Assembly (NCBI RefSeq): GCF_943193045.1
Contig: NZ_CALPCN010000002.1
Coordinates: 124,001 to 188,000 of the forward strand
Length of the DNA: 64,000 nucleotides
Source: Pumilibacter muris
GTDB lineage: Bacteria; Bacillota; Clostridia; Christensenellales; Pumilibacteraceae
Direction of reading: 5' to 3'
The notes beneath the pieces were generated by a model. The model searched no databases, was not told the DNA's origin, and saw only the letters and a program-made list of their open reading frames with translations. The position numbers were made by a program, and so were the translations under genes. Positions within the stretch are counted from its first letter, which is position 1; each line of letters begins with the position of its first letter. Of this stretch, positions 50,668 through 59,846 are shown piece after piece.

Positions 50668-52416
50668 TTAGCGCAATTTTCTAAGCGAGGCTAACGCGAA
50701 CGCGGGCAACAGCAAAAAAGCGCTTAAAATAGAACGACAGCCTTTGGAATTTTTCTCTGCGGGCGGGTTAGTCGGTTCGTTTCCGCCTGACGGAGGCGGA
50801 ACGTCCGCGTCGTCGAAAACGGATTTATCCACCTCTTCGAACTGTTCGGAATTAGATTCCTCTTCATTGCCCACATATACCGTGCCCGCGTAATTGCCGC
50901 CTATTTCCGAATCGAAAACCGCTTGTTCGTTGGCAAATTTAATCGCGCGTTTAACCGAACCTTCCCGTTCTTCGGCGCCCGTAAATTGCAGGTAAAAATC
51001 GTAGAAGCCCGACGTTATGCTTGCGGGCAATCTGAAATAATGCTCGTAAGAAAGCTCGCCGCCGCTCTTGGCTTTGCGCAAATCAAGCTCTATTTCGGCA
51101 GAATAAACAACGCTTTTGTCTTCACTGCGCAAAATGAGCGTAGCTTTCTTTGCGTTTATAACGTTGCCGAAACCGACGTTTTTAATCTTGCCGCGTATTC
51201 CCGTAACTCCGCCTTTTCCGCAAGCCGCAATCGTTTCGGCTCCCGACAAAAGCAAGCGGTAACCCAACCTGTTTTGAACGTATTTTTTGCCGTCGAGCCC
51301 GTTGTATATTTCGTCGGAGCCTTTAAGTCCGCTAACAGCCGTACCTTTCCACGCCTTTATAACAACGTCGTTCCAGTCTATATTCAAATACGAAGTATGC
51401 GTTTCGTAACCCTCTTTCGATATATATTCCACAGTGTTGTAGTCGTTTAGCGCCGATTCGGGATTATTCGAGGAGTAGCTTTTGTCGGTTACAACCTCGC
51501 CCCCGTAAGGAACGTGTTCGGCTATTGTTCCGAGAAAAGCGACTTCTTTTTCACGGTTTACGAACGTGCCCAAATCGCTTGCGTTACCCAAATATCCGTC
51601 GTTGAACACGCCCACTCTAAGAGCGTCGCCTCCCATTTCCAAAAGGTTTGCGATTTTAGAATCTATATTGTTTATAGAAATTCCGAGTTCGGGGTATGCG
51701 CGATTAGCCCAAAAAGCATAGAAAAGCGGACGGCGAACGCTAACCGTTCTGTTTTCGTCGAGAGCCGCAAGCCACGAATTCACAAGTTCGTAAGCTATTC
51801 CCGAACTTTCGTTTGCCATAGCGTTTCCGAGCGTTGTGGAGTGCTGTTCGCCCCAAGGTCCCAACATGCCCGTTTCCACCGAAGTTATAACGTCGAGGTT
51901 TTTATTCAGCACTTCGCCGAGTTGCGCGATATGGCGCTTAATCAGTTCCATAGAAGGTTCGCTGTTGCGGTATTTTCCGCCCGATTGCTCTCCCGAAACG
52001 TTATACGAAAACCGCGCGATAACGGTTACGTTCGCTTCGCGCGCCGACGCGAAAATATTTTCGAGGCAGGTTAAATCCGCTTGCGATATGTCGCCGTCAG
52101 CTCCGCCCGCATTCGACGAATACCGCTCCAAACCGAAACGGAAATGCAGAACGCCGTATGATTGCGAATAGTTTTTTAAAGCTTGCGCGGCGAAAACGGC
52201 GGGAAGTTTTTCCGTGCCCGCAAGCTTATACGCAATCGCCTTATAAAATCCGCAATCGGGATTGAGCACCGTCTCGACGCTTTCTTTTTCCGACACTACG
52301 CTTGCCGTCCACTCTATTTCTTTTGCCCTCGCTTCTCTCATATCAAATCCTCCGAAGCCTACGCACAACATTCCCAAAACTACCAAAACTGCGAGCGTCC
52401 TCTTTAAAATTTTCAT
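50668..52416 (-). CDS. Secreted DUF4874-DUF4832 protein with Cys-TM-Arg C-terminal tail
   Basis: The protein has 582 residues. The signal peptide ends near ARA/KE. The DUF4874 part shows LNPDCGFYKAIAYKL and the TVIARFSYN strand; the DUF4832 part shows SVETGMLGPWGEQHST and a later FYDFYLQF beta domain. These paired domains often sit in polysaccharide loci as likely barrel enzymes. A Pro-rich linker leads to NSKGCRSIL (Cys560), a hydrophobic segment and SLRKLR, like the tail of the 39166-41733 protein. The start is the ATG at 52416, 9 bases after GGGAGAG. Confidence 0.8.
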   Translation of the reverse strand: MKILKRTLAVLVVLGMLCVGFGGFDMREARAKEIEWTASVVSEKESVETVLNPDCGFYKAIAYKLAGTEKLPAVFAAQALKNYSQSYGVLHFRFGLERYSSNAGGADGDISQADLTCLENIFASAREANVTVIARFSYNVSGEQSGGKYRNSEPSMELIKRHIAQLGEVLNKNLDVITSVETGMLGPWGEQHSTTLGNAMANESSGIAYELVNSWLAALDENRTVSVRRPLFYAFWANRAYPELGISINNIDSKIANLLEMGGDALRVGVFNDGYLGNASDLGTFVNREKEVAFLGTIAEHVPYGGEVVTDKSYSSNNPESALNDYNTVEYISKEGYETHTSYLNIDWNDVVIKAWKGTAVSGLKGSDEIYNGLDGKKYVQNRLGYRLLLSGAETIAACGKGGVTGIRGKIKNVGFGNVINAKKATLILRSEDKSVVYSAEIELDLRKAKSGGELSYEHYFRLPASITSGFYDFYLQFTGAEEREGSVKRAIKFANEQAVFDSEIGGNYAGTVYVGNEEESNSEQFEEVDKSVFDDADVPPPSGGNEPTNPPAEKNSKGCRSILSAFLLLPAFALASLRKLR

Positions 52417-52479
52417 AAAAATTTCTCTCCCTTTCGTCTTTTTAAACGCATAAGTAAATAACAATAAAAATACGGTATT

Positions 52480-52491
52480 TTAGTAAACACA
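52480..52491. promoter_or_regulatory. Candidate LacI-family operator in the DUF4832 gene leader
   Basis: On the minus strand it reads GTGTTTACTAAA, close to the TGTTTACTAAACA palindrome. It sits just downstream of the predicted RNA start, a roadblock position. Confidence 0.5.
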
Positions 52492-52505
52492 ATCTATTTA
52501 TCTTG

Positions 52506-52534
52506 ATTTTACTGCAAATTTTGCCTTTTGTCAA
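52506..52534 (-). promoter_or_regulatory. Promoter of the DUF4874-DUF4832 gene
   Basis: TTGACA (52534-52529), a 17-base spacer and TAAAAT (52511-52506). Confidence 0.72.
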
Positions 52535-52590
52535 TATGTTTTTCTAATTATTTTGACGAATTTAAAGAAATTTGTCGATTTTTTTAATTT

Positions 52591-52603
52591 TGTTTACTAA
52601 ACA
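52591..52603. promoter_or_regulatory. Palindromic LacI-family operator candidate
   Basis: TGTTTA-C-TAAACA is a perfect odd palindrome ending 2 bases before the -35 box of the regulator gene, which suggests autoregulation. Confidence 0.6.
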
Positions 52604-52605
52604 TA

Positions 52606-52634
52606 TTGACACAACCGCTTGCGAGTGATATACT
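52606..52634 (+). promoter_or_regulatory. Promoter of the LacI-family regulator gene
   Basis: TTGACA (52606-52611), a 17-base spacer and TATACT (52629-52634). Confidence 0.85.
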
Positions 52635-52664
52635 TTATATATACCTTTATTAAAGGAGACCGGC

Positions 52665-53675
52665 ATGGCTACAATCCGCGACGTAGCGGAAAAAGCGGGT
52701 GTGTCGATTGCGTCGGTTTCGCGCATTCTAAACAACGACGAAACATACAAAGCGACGCACTCCACACGCGAAAAAGTTTTCCGCGCAATCAATGAGCTCG
52801 GCTACGAGCCAAACCCGAACTACAAAAAGAAAAAAAACCGTAATCAAGTTACGGTCGGTTGCATTTCACGCCTTACGGTAGAACACACGCAAGACAGCTA
52901 TTACGCAGCCATTTTGGAAGGCGCCCAAAATTTTTTGAAAACGCAAAACTTTGACTTCGATTTCGTTCAGTCGCAATTCGACATTATGAACGCCGAAAAT
53001 CTCGCATCGCTCGCGTCGCACCCGCCGAAGGGGCTAATTTTAATGGACGACCAACTTGACTCCGACACAATGGGCTATTTGTTGAGCAAAGTAAAACACA
53101 TTGTGGGGATAGACACGGGGCAACCCATGATAGACAACGTTTGTTACGACCGCTACGAAGCGGGGTGCCGAGCCATGCGTTACCTTGTGGAAAGCGGGCA
53201 CCGCAAGATTGCGTACATAGGGGCGCACATATCTTCCAACGCAACCAACATAGGGCGTCATGAAGCGTATTTGCGAATAATGAAACGCTACAACCTCGAA
53301 ATCGACCCCGCCTGGATTCTCGACAGCGAGTGGCACAGAGGAATATGCTTCGATAAAACCGTAGAGCTCATGAAATGCGCGAACCGCCCCACCGCTTTGT
53401 TTGTAAGTAGCGACCACATGGCTATTGCGGCAATGTCGGCTTTGCACTCGCTCAAAATATCCATTCCCGACGAAATATCGATTATAGGCATTTCGGATAT
53501 AGAAGACTCCAAATACCTCAATCCGCCGCTCACCACAATTTCAATACCGCAAAAAGAAATAGGCGAAATATCCGCGAGCACTCTTTTGCAACGCATAAGC
53601 GGCGATTCTTCGCTTCCAAAACGCATAATAGTGCCTACCCGACTTGTGGAACGCGAATCGGTGAAAAAAATATAA
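52665..53675 (+). CDS. LacI-family transcriptional regulator
   Basis: The protein has 336 residues. The N-terminal helix-turn-helix and hinge helix read MATIRDVAEKAGVSIASVSRIL, and REKVFRAINELGYEPN follows. The rest is a periplasmic-binding-protein-like sensor domain, ending with the usual TTISIPQKEIGE. It is divergent from the DUF4832 gene and shares the 52417-52664 control region with it. TGTTTACTAA words at three promoters of the locus suggest it controls all three. The effector is probably a sugar from the glycan substrate, which is inference. Confidence 0.95.
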   Translation: MATIRDVAEKAGVSIASVSRILNNDETYKATHSTREKVFRAINELGYEPNPNYKKKKNRNQVTVGCISRLTVEHTQDSYYAAILEGAQNFLKTQNFDFDFVQSQFDIMNAENLASLASHPPKGLILMDDQLDSDTMGYLLSKVKHIVGIDTGQPMIDNVCYDRYEAGCRAMRYLVESGHRKIAYIGAHISSNATNIGRHEAYLRIMKRYNLEIDPAWILDSEWHRGICFDKTVELMKCANRPTALFVSSDHMAIAAMSALHSLKISIPDEISIIGISDIEDSKYLNPPLTTISIPQKEIGEISASTLLQRISGDSSLPKRIIVPTRLVERESVKKI

Positions 53676-53735
53676 CGGCGAACGGCAATTCTAAAAACTA
53701 ACGTATCCGTTTAAATCTTATGCGTTTTAAAGCGC

Positions 53736-53767
53736 AAAAAACCTTCGTTTCTTTACGAAGGTTTTTT
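53736..53767 (+). terminator. Bidirectional intrinsic terminator
   Basis: A 13-bp stem AAAAAACCTTCGT / ACGAAGGTTTTTT, between the regulator gene and the convergent membrane-protein gene. Confidence 0.9.
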
Positions 53768-53773
53768 AAATTC

Positions 53774-54484
53774 TCATAACACGTTTTTTTCGGTGTCTCG
53801 GTTCAATCTTCGCCATTGTTTGCGAGAATACAACCTGCCCCACACTATGAGTCCCGATATAACCGCCACCCACAAAACAAGGTGCAACCAACCCAAACGG
53901 AAATCGAGCCAAATGCTTAAAGCGCTTGTAAACACCGCGAAAGCATACAGCACGCTCATATAAACGTCGGCAGCCGCATAATGCACTTTAACCCAAACGC
54001 GGTTGTCGCTCATGGTGTATTTATTTTTTAATCCGAGCACGTCGTTGCGCCGCAGTTGAGGAAAAAAGTTGGCAAGCATTCCCCCGATTAGCGACGCGAC
54101 CACAACCGAACCGCCAAAAAAATCGAACTTTTTCAATAAATCTATATCGTTTTTAATAATGTTGTCTATCATGCCGTAAACAGATGAGCTCAAAAACATA
54201 AATCCGAGCACGAAAGACGCGATTATCATCCACATAAAATTACGTTCCACGAGTTTGCGCTCTCTCAATAAACGCGCAACTACTACAAGCACTACGGGAA
54301 CAAGTCCGAAAATGCCGAGCACAAGATATTGATATTTGGGAAGTCTTATTACGTCTTCCGCCAAAACAATGTTCGGCAAAACTATACTGTCGGGAAGCAA
54401 CTGTATTGAGCCCGCCACCAAAATGAACGGCAATATTGATATTAAAAGCGCGGCGCTCGAAAGCCACCTTTCTTTATTCGTCAT
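53774..54484 (-). CDS. SdpI/DUF1648-like membrane protein
   Basis: The protein has 236 residues. The first part has DUF1648-like membrane segments (about 8-28 and 50-72). The second half carries the SdpI-type signature: FPQLRRNDVLGLKNKYTMSDNRVWVKVH, where relatives have NxxxGIRTPxTxxNDxxW, followed by three membrane segments. In Bacillus, SdpI gives immunity to the SdpC toxin and senses it; most homologues have no known toxin. No sdpABC genes are near, so an immunity role is unproven. It has a consensus promoter. Confidence 0.75.
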   Translation of the reverse strand: MTNKERWLSSAALLISILPFILVAGSIQLLPDSIVLPNIVLAEDVIRLPKYQYLVLGIFGLVPVVLVVVARLLRERKLVERNFMWMIIASFVLGFMFLSSSVYGMIDNIIKNDIDLLKKFDFFGGSVVVASLIGGMLANFFPQLRRNDVLGLKNKYTMSDNRVWVKVHYAAADVYMSVLYAFAVFTSALSIWLDFRLGWLHLVLWVAVISGLIVWGRLYSRKQWRRLNRDTEKNVL

Positions 54485-54526
54485 AGCTATTTCCCTTTAA
54501 TGCCGCATTGCATGCAGTATTTAAAT

Positions 54527-54555
54527 ATTATACCCGAAAACGCATAAAATGTCAA
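54527..54555 (-). promoter_or_regulatory. Promoter of the SdpI-like gene
   Basis: TTGACA (54555-54550), a 17-base spacer and TATAAT (54532-54527), both consensus. Confidence 0.85.
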
Positions 54556-54591
54556 CACATAATACGAATATACGGCGCGCATACTACACTT

Positions 54592-55269
54592 ATGGAAATA
54601 ACACGCACAAAAAGCGTAAGCGGCGCATACTCGGAGCAATCGGCTTTGCGAAAAATATTTATTCTTACAATACTCACGGCTTTGTTCTCGTTCGCGGGTT
54701 GGATTTGCGAAACCGTAATGTTTTTAATAGTGCGCGGCGAGTTTTGCGACAGGGGTTTGCTCACGCTTCCGTTTTGCCCGCTATACGGGCTGGGAATGCT
54801 CGGAGTGTACGCCGTTTTAAGAACGCCTCAGTCGGGACTGTGGGAAAAGATATGCTCGCGTCCCCAAACCAAAACCGGCAGATTTTTGGCAACGGTATTG
54901 TGCCTTATAGTGTACGCCACCCTTGCGGCGCTTCTCGCGTCGGCGGTTGAATATATAACGGGCTTGTTCTTCGACCGCAAATTCGGAGTGCGGCTGTGGA
55001 GCTACCGCCGCTACGACGACACCATTAACGGCTATGTTAGTTTGAGGTATTCTCTGCTTTGGGGAATACTCGCGGTGTCGGCTATGGGGCTCGTGTGGCA
55101 CCCTATGCAAAACGTTCTCGCGCGGGCGCGCACTTCGGTGCTTGCGATTCTTGCAATAGCGCTGTTCGTTATTATAGCGGGCGACTTCGCGTTCAATATG
55201 ATTTATTTGCACGTTAGGGGAAAACGCTTCGGCTCTCTCGGAGAAATGCTTTTCCGAAAAAGAACGTAA
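54592..55269 (+). CDS. CmpB-type putative ABC transporter permease (DUF1113-like)
   Basis: The protein has 225 residues from the ATG at 54592. The family pattern is an FSFAGWICETVMFLI helix, then RGLLTLPFCPLYGLGMLGV, and a later YITGLFFDRKFGVRLWSY segment. Four or five membrane segments are visible. The family is annotated as an ABC-2-like permease, but its function is unknown. The start is uncertain: no ribosome binding site is seen at 54592, and a CATACT box lies 6 bases before it; a longer frame from 54508 begins inside the opposite promoter. Confidence 0.75.
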   Translation: MEITRTKSVSGAYSEQSALRKIFILTILTALFSFAGWICETVMFLIVRGEFCDRGLLTLPFCPLYGLGMLGVYAVLRTPQSGLWEKICSRPQTKTGRFLATVLCLIVYATLAALLASAVEYITGLFFDRKFGVRLWSYRRYDDTINGYVSLRYSLLWGILAVSAMGLVWHPMQNVLARARTSVLAILAIALFVIIAGDFAFNMIYLHVRGKRFGSLGEMLFRKRT

Positions 55270-55270
55270 A

Positions 55271-55306
55271 AACAAACGGACTGCCTAAAACGACAGTCCG
55301 TTTGTT
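55271..55306. terminator. Terminator hairpin between convergent genes
   Basis: A perfect 13-bp stem AACAAACGGACTG / CAGTCCGTTTGTT with a 10-base loop. The flanking T runs are short. Confidence 0.7.
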
Positions 55307-55310
55307 ATTA

Positions 55311-56615
55311 TCACCGAGTGCCCAAAACATTTGTTGCGAATTTAATATAAGAATCGGTGAAGTCGCCCGTCTTACGTTTGCGGCAATTTCGAACGTATTT
55401 TTTCTTTCCCGAAAAATACGCCTTTTGCTCTGCGGGCGAAAGTTTTTCAAGATACTGCTTTTCGAGTTCGGCATTCGCCCAACGCTCTTTGTTTTCGGCT
55501 ATCGCCGCGTGGAAAACGTCTATCAACCTATCTACGCACGCGTCTATTGCATACTGTTTTGCATACTCTATATATTCGCTCGAAAGTTTTGCCTTTTCGG
55601 CGGGGTGTTCGATAAACCATTCTATTTTTTCGCGCAACGACTTATATTTGCCTCTGTGGAACAAATTTTGCTCGCTTAACGCGAATTGTTTTGTAGCGCA
55701 TATTTTACTGTCGGAAATCACAGGAACCAACCCGCAAGTAAACGCTTCTATGCAGGAAATAGCCTCGCTCTCGGCGTCGGACGAATGAACGTACAAATCG
55801 CACGAATTGATAAGGTTAATAAGCTCGTCTTTGGGCAAAAACGTAAATTCAATAGGATTTTTCAAATACTTATCGCCCATCTTTTTAAGCTTTTTCTCGG
55901 TGGGCCCTTTCCCCGCAAGCACAAGCTGAATTTTTTCGTTATACTTACTTTTGCCGATAGCTTTAATAATAAGGTCTTGCCGCTTTTCTTTGCTGTAACG
56001 CCCTATCATTAAAATAACGTACTTATCCTTATATTTTTCGGGACGCTCCACCGACTTAGGCACAAAATCTTCGCTCACACCGTTGCTTATAGCATAAATA
56101 TTGCCGCGATATTTGTTTTTAATCAAAAGATTTTTCATCATCTGGCTGGGGCAATGTATGTGATTGAATTTTTTATAGAATTTACGGCGGAAATATGTGT
56201 AAATCAATTTGTTGGCGCCCGGAAACTTGCCCATGTGCACCGAATAAGTCATGTTTTGCGGTTGAATATGAAATGCCGCAGTTGTCGCAATGTGCAACTT
56301 TTCGGCAATCGCCGCCGCCGCGTTCTGCACCCAAAACGGCATAAGCATGTGCACAACGTCGCTTCCCTCAATCGCTTTCGTTATAATTTCATCGTCGGGC
56401 TCCGCAAATTTCATACCCTGTTTATCCACAATAGACTGAAACACGGGAATACGGTATTCGGGCAAAATATAAATCCCCTCGCCATCCACCTTAGAAGTGG
56501 TGAGCACACGCACCTCGTGTCCTTTTTTTCTAAGCATATCGGCAAACCGCATTGCCGTTATCGTGGTACCGTTGCTCGTTTCGCCGAATTGGTCCACTAC
56601 AAACGTTATAACCAT
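55311..56615 (-). CDS. GT4-family glycosyltransferase
   Basis: The protein has 434 residues. The N-terminal Rossmann domain starts ITFVVDQFGETSNGTTITAMRFADML. The C-terminal domain has VILMIGRYSKEKRQDLIIKAI, VLAGKGP and the nucleotide-sugar motif DAESEAISCIEAFTCG (the EX7E motif). The plan is like diacylglycerol glucosyltransferases and other retaining GT4 enzymes. The last 60 residues are basic (GKKKYVRNCRKRK) and may touch the membrane. It stands alone, and the acceptor is unknown. Confidence 0.9.
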   Translation of the reverse strand: MVITFVVDQFGETSNGTTITAMRFADMLRKKGHEVRVLTTSKVDGEGIYILPEYRIPVFQSIVDKQGMKFAEPDDEIITKAIEGSDVVHMLMPFWVQNAAAAIAEKLHIATTAAFHIQPQNMTYSVHMGKFPGANKLIYTYFRRKFYKKFNHIHCPSQMMKNLLIKNKYRGNIYAISNGVSEDFVPKSVERPEKYKDKYVILMIGRYSKEKRQDLIIKAIGKSKYNEKIQLVLAGKGPTEKKLKKMGDKYLKNPIEFTFLPKDELINLINSCDLYVHSSDAESEAISCIEAFTCGLVPVISDSKICATKQFALSEQNLFHRGKYKSLREKIEWFIEHPAEKAKLSSEYIEYAKQYAIDACVDRLIDVFHAAIAENKERWANAELEKQYLEKLSPAEQKAYFSGKKKYVRNCRKRKTGDFTDSYIKFATNVLGTR

Positions 56616-56881
56616 GTCAAATATCGTCGCTCCCGCATTTTCGTTAAATCCGAACGGCTCAATTCTCGCCGTATTTGTCTCATAAAATCATACGGGCGCG
56701 TTCGCTTTAAAACGCCCGTTGTAGTTTCTTAAATTATCGTAAATTAGTCTTTCGTTCCACTATAAAGTGAAATGGCTTACAAAACTCTGTTTTTCGTATT
56801 ATCGTCGTAATATTATTCGACTAAACGCAAATAAATAGCTTTATACGTTGTGAAACCTTGCAACGCAAGCTTTTCTCTTAT
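56616..56881. other. Intergenic region before the glycosyltransferase gene
   Basis: No protein gene was seen. It holds a hairpin (ACGGGCG near 56694 with CGCCCGT near 56717) that would sit in the glycosyltransferase leader if transcription starts at the 56882-56910 promoter. Confidence 0.4.
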
Positions 56882-56910
56882 ATTATGACATTTATGCAAA
56901 ATCTTGTCAA
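56882..56910 (-). promoter_or_regulatory. Possible promoter of the glycosyltransferase gene
   Basis: TTGACA (56910-56905), a 17-base spacer and CATAAT (56887-56882). It implies a leader of about 260 bases. Confidence 0.5.
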
Positions 56911-56983
56911 CGTATTACCCATTAAAGTTAGGTTAAAAAGACTTTTGAATTTTTAATATTAGTCGAATAGGGTCGAATCGGTT

Positions 56984-59806
56984 TTAATACCCTCTTTCGA
57001 GCAACGGTTTAAGGAATTTGCCCGTTACGCTCGCCGCGTTATTCGCAACCTCTTCAGGCGTGCCCGCAGCCACGATTTTGCCGCCCATGTCGCCGCCTTC
57101 CGGTCCTAAATCCACAATGTAGTCGGCGGTTTTAATAACGTCGAGGTTGTGCTCTATAACAACCACCGTATTTCCGCCTTTCGCCAAACGGTCGAGAATA
57201 ACTATAAGTTTTTCAACGTCGGCAACATGCAAGCCCGTTGTGGGTTCATCGAGTATATACAATGTGCGAGAGGTGGACCTACGGCTTAGCTCCGTTGCTA
57301 ATTTCACGCGCTGAGCCTCGCCGCCCGAAAGCGTGGTCGCAGGCTGTCCCATTTTAATGTAGCCGAGTCCGACCTCGTAGAGAGTGCGGATTTTATTTGC
57401 CACCTGCGGCACGTTTTCGAAAAACGAGTACGCCTCCTCGATTGTCATGTCGAGCACGTCGGCAATGCTCTTTCCTTTGTATTTAACCGTTAGAGTTTCG
57501 CGGTTGTAGCGCGCGCCGCCGCAAACTTCGCACGGAACGTATACGTCGGGCAAGAAGTTCATTTCCACCCTTATAATGCCGTCTCCGCTGCAACTTTCGC
57601 ACCTGCCGCCTTTAACGTTAAACGAGAATCTGCCCGCTTTATAACCGCGCTCCTGCGCGTCCGGCGTTTTGGCGAACAACTCGCGGATTGCGCCGAACAC
57701 TCCCGTATATGTCGCGGGATTGCTTCGGGGAGTGCGCCCTATCGGGCTTTGGTCTATGCAAATTACTTTGTCGATATTTTCGAGCCCCTCTATTTTATTA
57801 TGCGCGCCAACCGTCAGCCTGCTGCCCATAACCGCGTTCGCCGCTGCGGGATACAGAATTTGATTCACAAGGCTGGATTTTCCGCTTCCCGAAACTCCCG
57901 TTACAGCCGTTATGAGTCCTAACGGAAATCTTACGTTCACCCCTTTTAAATTATTTTGTTTGCAATCCGAAAGAGTTATAAATTTGTCGGAAACAGTTCG
58001 ACGCTCGCTCGGAACGCAAATTTTCCGCTCGCCGCTCAAAAATTTTCCCGTTACCGAACGCGGCGAGGCTATAATTTCGGGTATGCTACCCGCCGCCACG
58101 ATTTCGCCGCCGTGAACGCCCGCGCCCGGACCTACGTCAACAACGTAGTCGGCGGCGCGTATGGTTTCTTCGTCGTGCTCCACAACTATCAAAGTGTTTC
58201 CCAAATCCCTAAGCTTCGTGAGCGTGCCCAAAAGTTTCTCGTTGTCGCGTTGATGAAGCCCTATGCTCGGCTCGTCGAGAATGTAAAGCACGCCTTGAAG
58301 CCCCGAACCTATTTGCGTGGCAAGACGTATGCGCTGAGCCTCGCCGCCCGAAAGCGTCGCCGCCCCGCGCGACAGCGTTAAATAGCCGAGTCCGACGTCT
58401 TTCAAAAAGCCGAGACGGGCGCGAATTTCTTTTAAAAGCGGCTTCGCTATAATATCCCGGCTTTGCGTGAATTTAAACGTGCTTATAAACGCAAGTAGGT
58501 TCACAATGCTGAGCCTTGCGATTTCCTCTATGTTTTTACCGAAAAGCGTTACCGCAAGAGCCTCTTTTTTCAAACGTCTGCCGCCGCAAGCGTCGCAAGG
58601 CTTTGTGCGCATATACCGCTCTATGTCGCTCTTAACGTAGTCGGAAGCCGTGTCGCGGTAGCGCCTTTCAAGATTCGTTACAATACCTTCGAACGAAGTG
58701 TTAAAACTACCTTTAAAATTGTACGAATTGTACTGCATTTCTATTTTCTCGCCGCCGTTGCCGTACAAAAGTATGTTCTTTATATTTTCGGGCAAATCTT
58801 TAAAAGGCACGTCGAGCGAAAAGCCGTAACGTTTGCTGAGCCCTTCGAAATACAACTGCGTTTGCGCGCCGCTGTCAAAATTCCACCCCGTTATGGTCAG
58901 CGCCCCCTCGCGCAAGCTTTTGGAGCCGTCGCCGTAAATAAGCTCGGGGTCTATCGCCTGCTTGTAGCCGAGCCCCAAACATTCGGGGCACGCTCCGAAC
59001 GGGCTGTTAAACGAAAACAAGCGAGGCTCTATTTCGGCAAGCGATATGCCGCAATCGGTGCACGCGTATTTTGTGTTGAACAGCCTTTGCTCGCCGTCGC
59101 ATTCCACAACAACCGTTCCTTCGGCAAGCTTTAAAGCGGTTTCCAAACTGTCGGTAAGGCGTTTGTTTATTCCCTCTTTAATAACAAGACGGTCAACCAC
59201 AACGCTTACGTTGTGCTTAACTTGCTTATCGAGAGGTATTTCCTCGTCGAGCGTGTAAGTGTTTCCGTCTACCCACACGCGCGAAAAACCTTGTTTTCGG
59301 TAACTTTCGAACAGTTTGCCGAATTCGCCTTTTCTGCCGCGCACGGTGGGCGCAAGCAACAAAATTTTGCTTCCTTCGGGATATGCCGTTATAGCGTCGG
59401 CTATTTGGTCTATAGACTGCTGTTCTATTTTCTTGCCGCACTTGGGGCAATGAGCCTCGCCCAAACGGGCGTATAACAAGCGCAAATAATCGTATATTTC
59501 GGTAACGGTGCCAACGGTTGAGCGCGGATTGCGCGCCGTCGTTTTTTGGTCGATTGATATTGCGGGGCTCAATCCGTCTATACTTTCAACGTCGGGCTTA
59601 TCCATTTGCCCCAAAAACTGACGGGCGTAGCTTGAAAGCGATTCGACATAACGCCTTTGTCCTTCCGCAAATATCGTGTCGAACGCAAGGCTCGTTTTGC
59701 CGCTTCCGCTAAGCCCGGTAAACACAATAAGCTTGTTGCGCGGCAACGTTATGTCAACGTTTTTCAAATTGTTTTCATTCGCGCCTTTAATTACTATATT
59801 TTCCAT
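56984..59806 (-). CDS. uvrA: Excinuclease ABC subunit A
   Basis: The protein has 940 residues. UvrA recognises bulky DNA lesions and loads UvrB. It has two ABC ATPase modules: Walker [10 protein letters not shown] at 31-39 and GVSGSGKSS in the second half, each with an LSGGEAQR signature. Zinc-binding pairs are visible (CTDCG with [14 protein letters not shown] with CEVCGG). AAAGGAA precedes the ATG. It follows uvrB by 40 bases. Confidence 0.98.
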   Translation of the reverse strand: MENIVIKGANENNLKNVDITLPRNKLIVFTGLSGSGKTSLAFDTIFAEGQRRYVESLSSYARQFLGQMDKPDVESIDGLSPAISIDQKTTARNPRSTVGTVTEIYDYLRLLYARLGEAHCPKCGKKIEQQSIDQIADAITAYPEGSKILLLAPTVRGRKGEFGKLFESYRKQGFSRVWVDGNTYTLDEEIPLDKQVKHNVSVVVDRLVIKEGINKRLTDSLETALKLAEGTVVVECDGEQRLFNTKYACTDCGISLAEIEPRLFSFNSPFGACPECLGLGYKQAIDPELIYGDGSKSLREGALTITGWNFDSGAQTQLYFEGLSKRYGFSLDVPFKDLPENIKNILLYGNGGEKIEMQYNSYNFKGSFNTSFEGIVTNLERRYRDTASDYVKSDIERYMRTKPCDACGGRRLKKEALAVTLFGKNIEEIARLSIVNLLAFISTFKFTQSRDIIAKPLLKEIRARLGFLKDVGLGYLTLSRGAATLSGGEAQRIRLATQIGSGLQGVLYILDEPSIGLHQRDNEKLLGTLTKLRDLGNTLIVVEHDEETIRAADYVVDVGPGAGVHGGEIVAAGSIPEIIASPRSVTGKFLSGERKICVPSERRTVSDKFITLSDCKQNNLKGVNVRFPLGLITAVTGVSGSGKSSLVNQILYPAAANAVMGSRLTVGAHNKIEGLENIDKVICIDQSPIGRTPRSNPATYTGVFGAIRELFAKTPDAQERGYKAGRFSFNVKGGRCESCSGDGIIRVEMNFLPDVYVPCEVCGGARYNRETLTVKYKGKSIADVLDMTIEEAYSFFENVPQVANKIRTLYEVGLGYIKMGQPATTLSGGEAQRVKLATELSRRSTSRTLYILDEPTTGLHVADVEKLIVILDRLAKGGNTVVVIEHNLDVIKTADYIVDLGPEGGDMGGKIVAAGTPEEVANNAASVTGKFLKPLLERGY

Positions 59807-59846
59807 TGTAAGTTCCTTTCGTATTTTTCCACTGTCGTCAAAACTT

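Noticed and set aside
53774-54484. Toxin-immunity locus of the SdpABC type around the SdpI-like gene
   Set aside because: No sdpA, sdpB or sdpC-like gene is nearby; SdpI-like proteins are common outside toxin loci.
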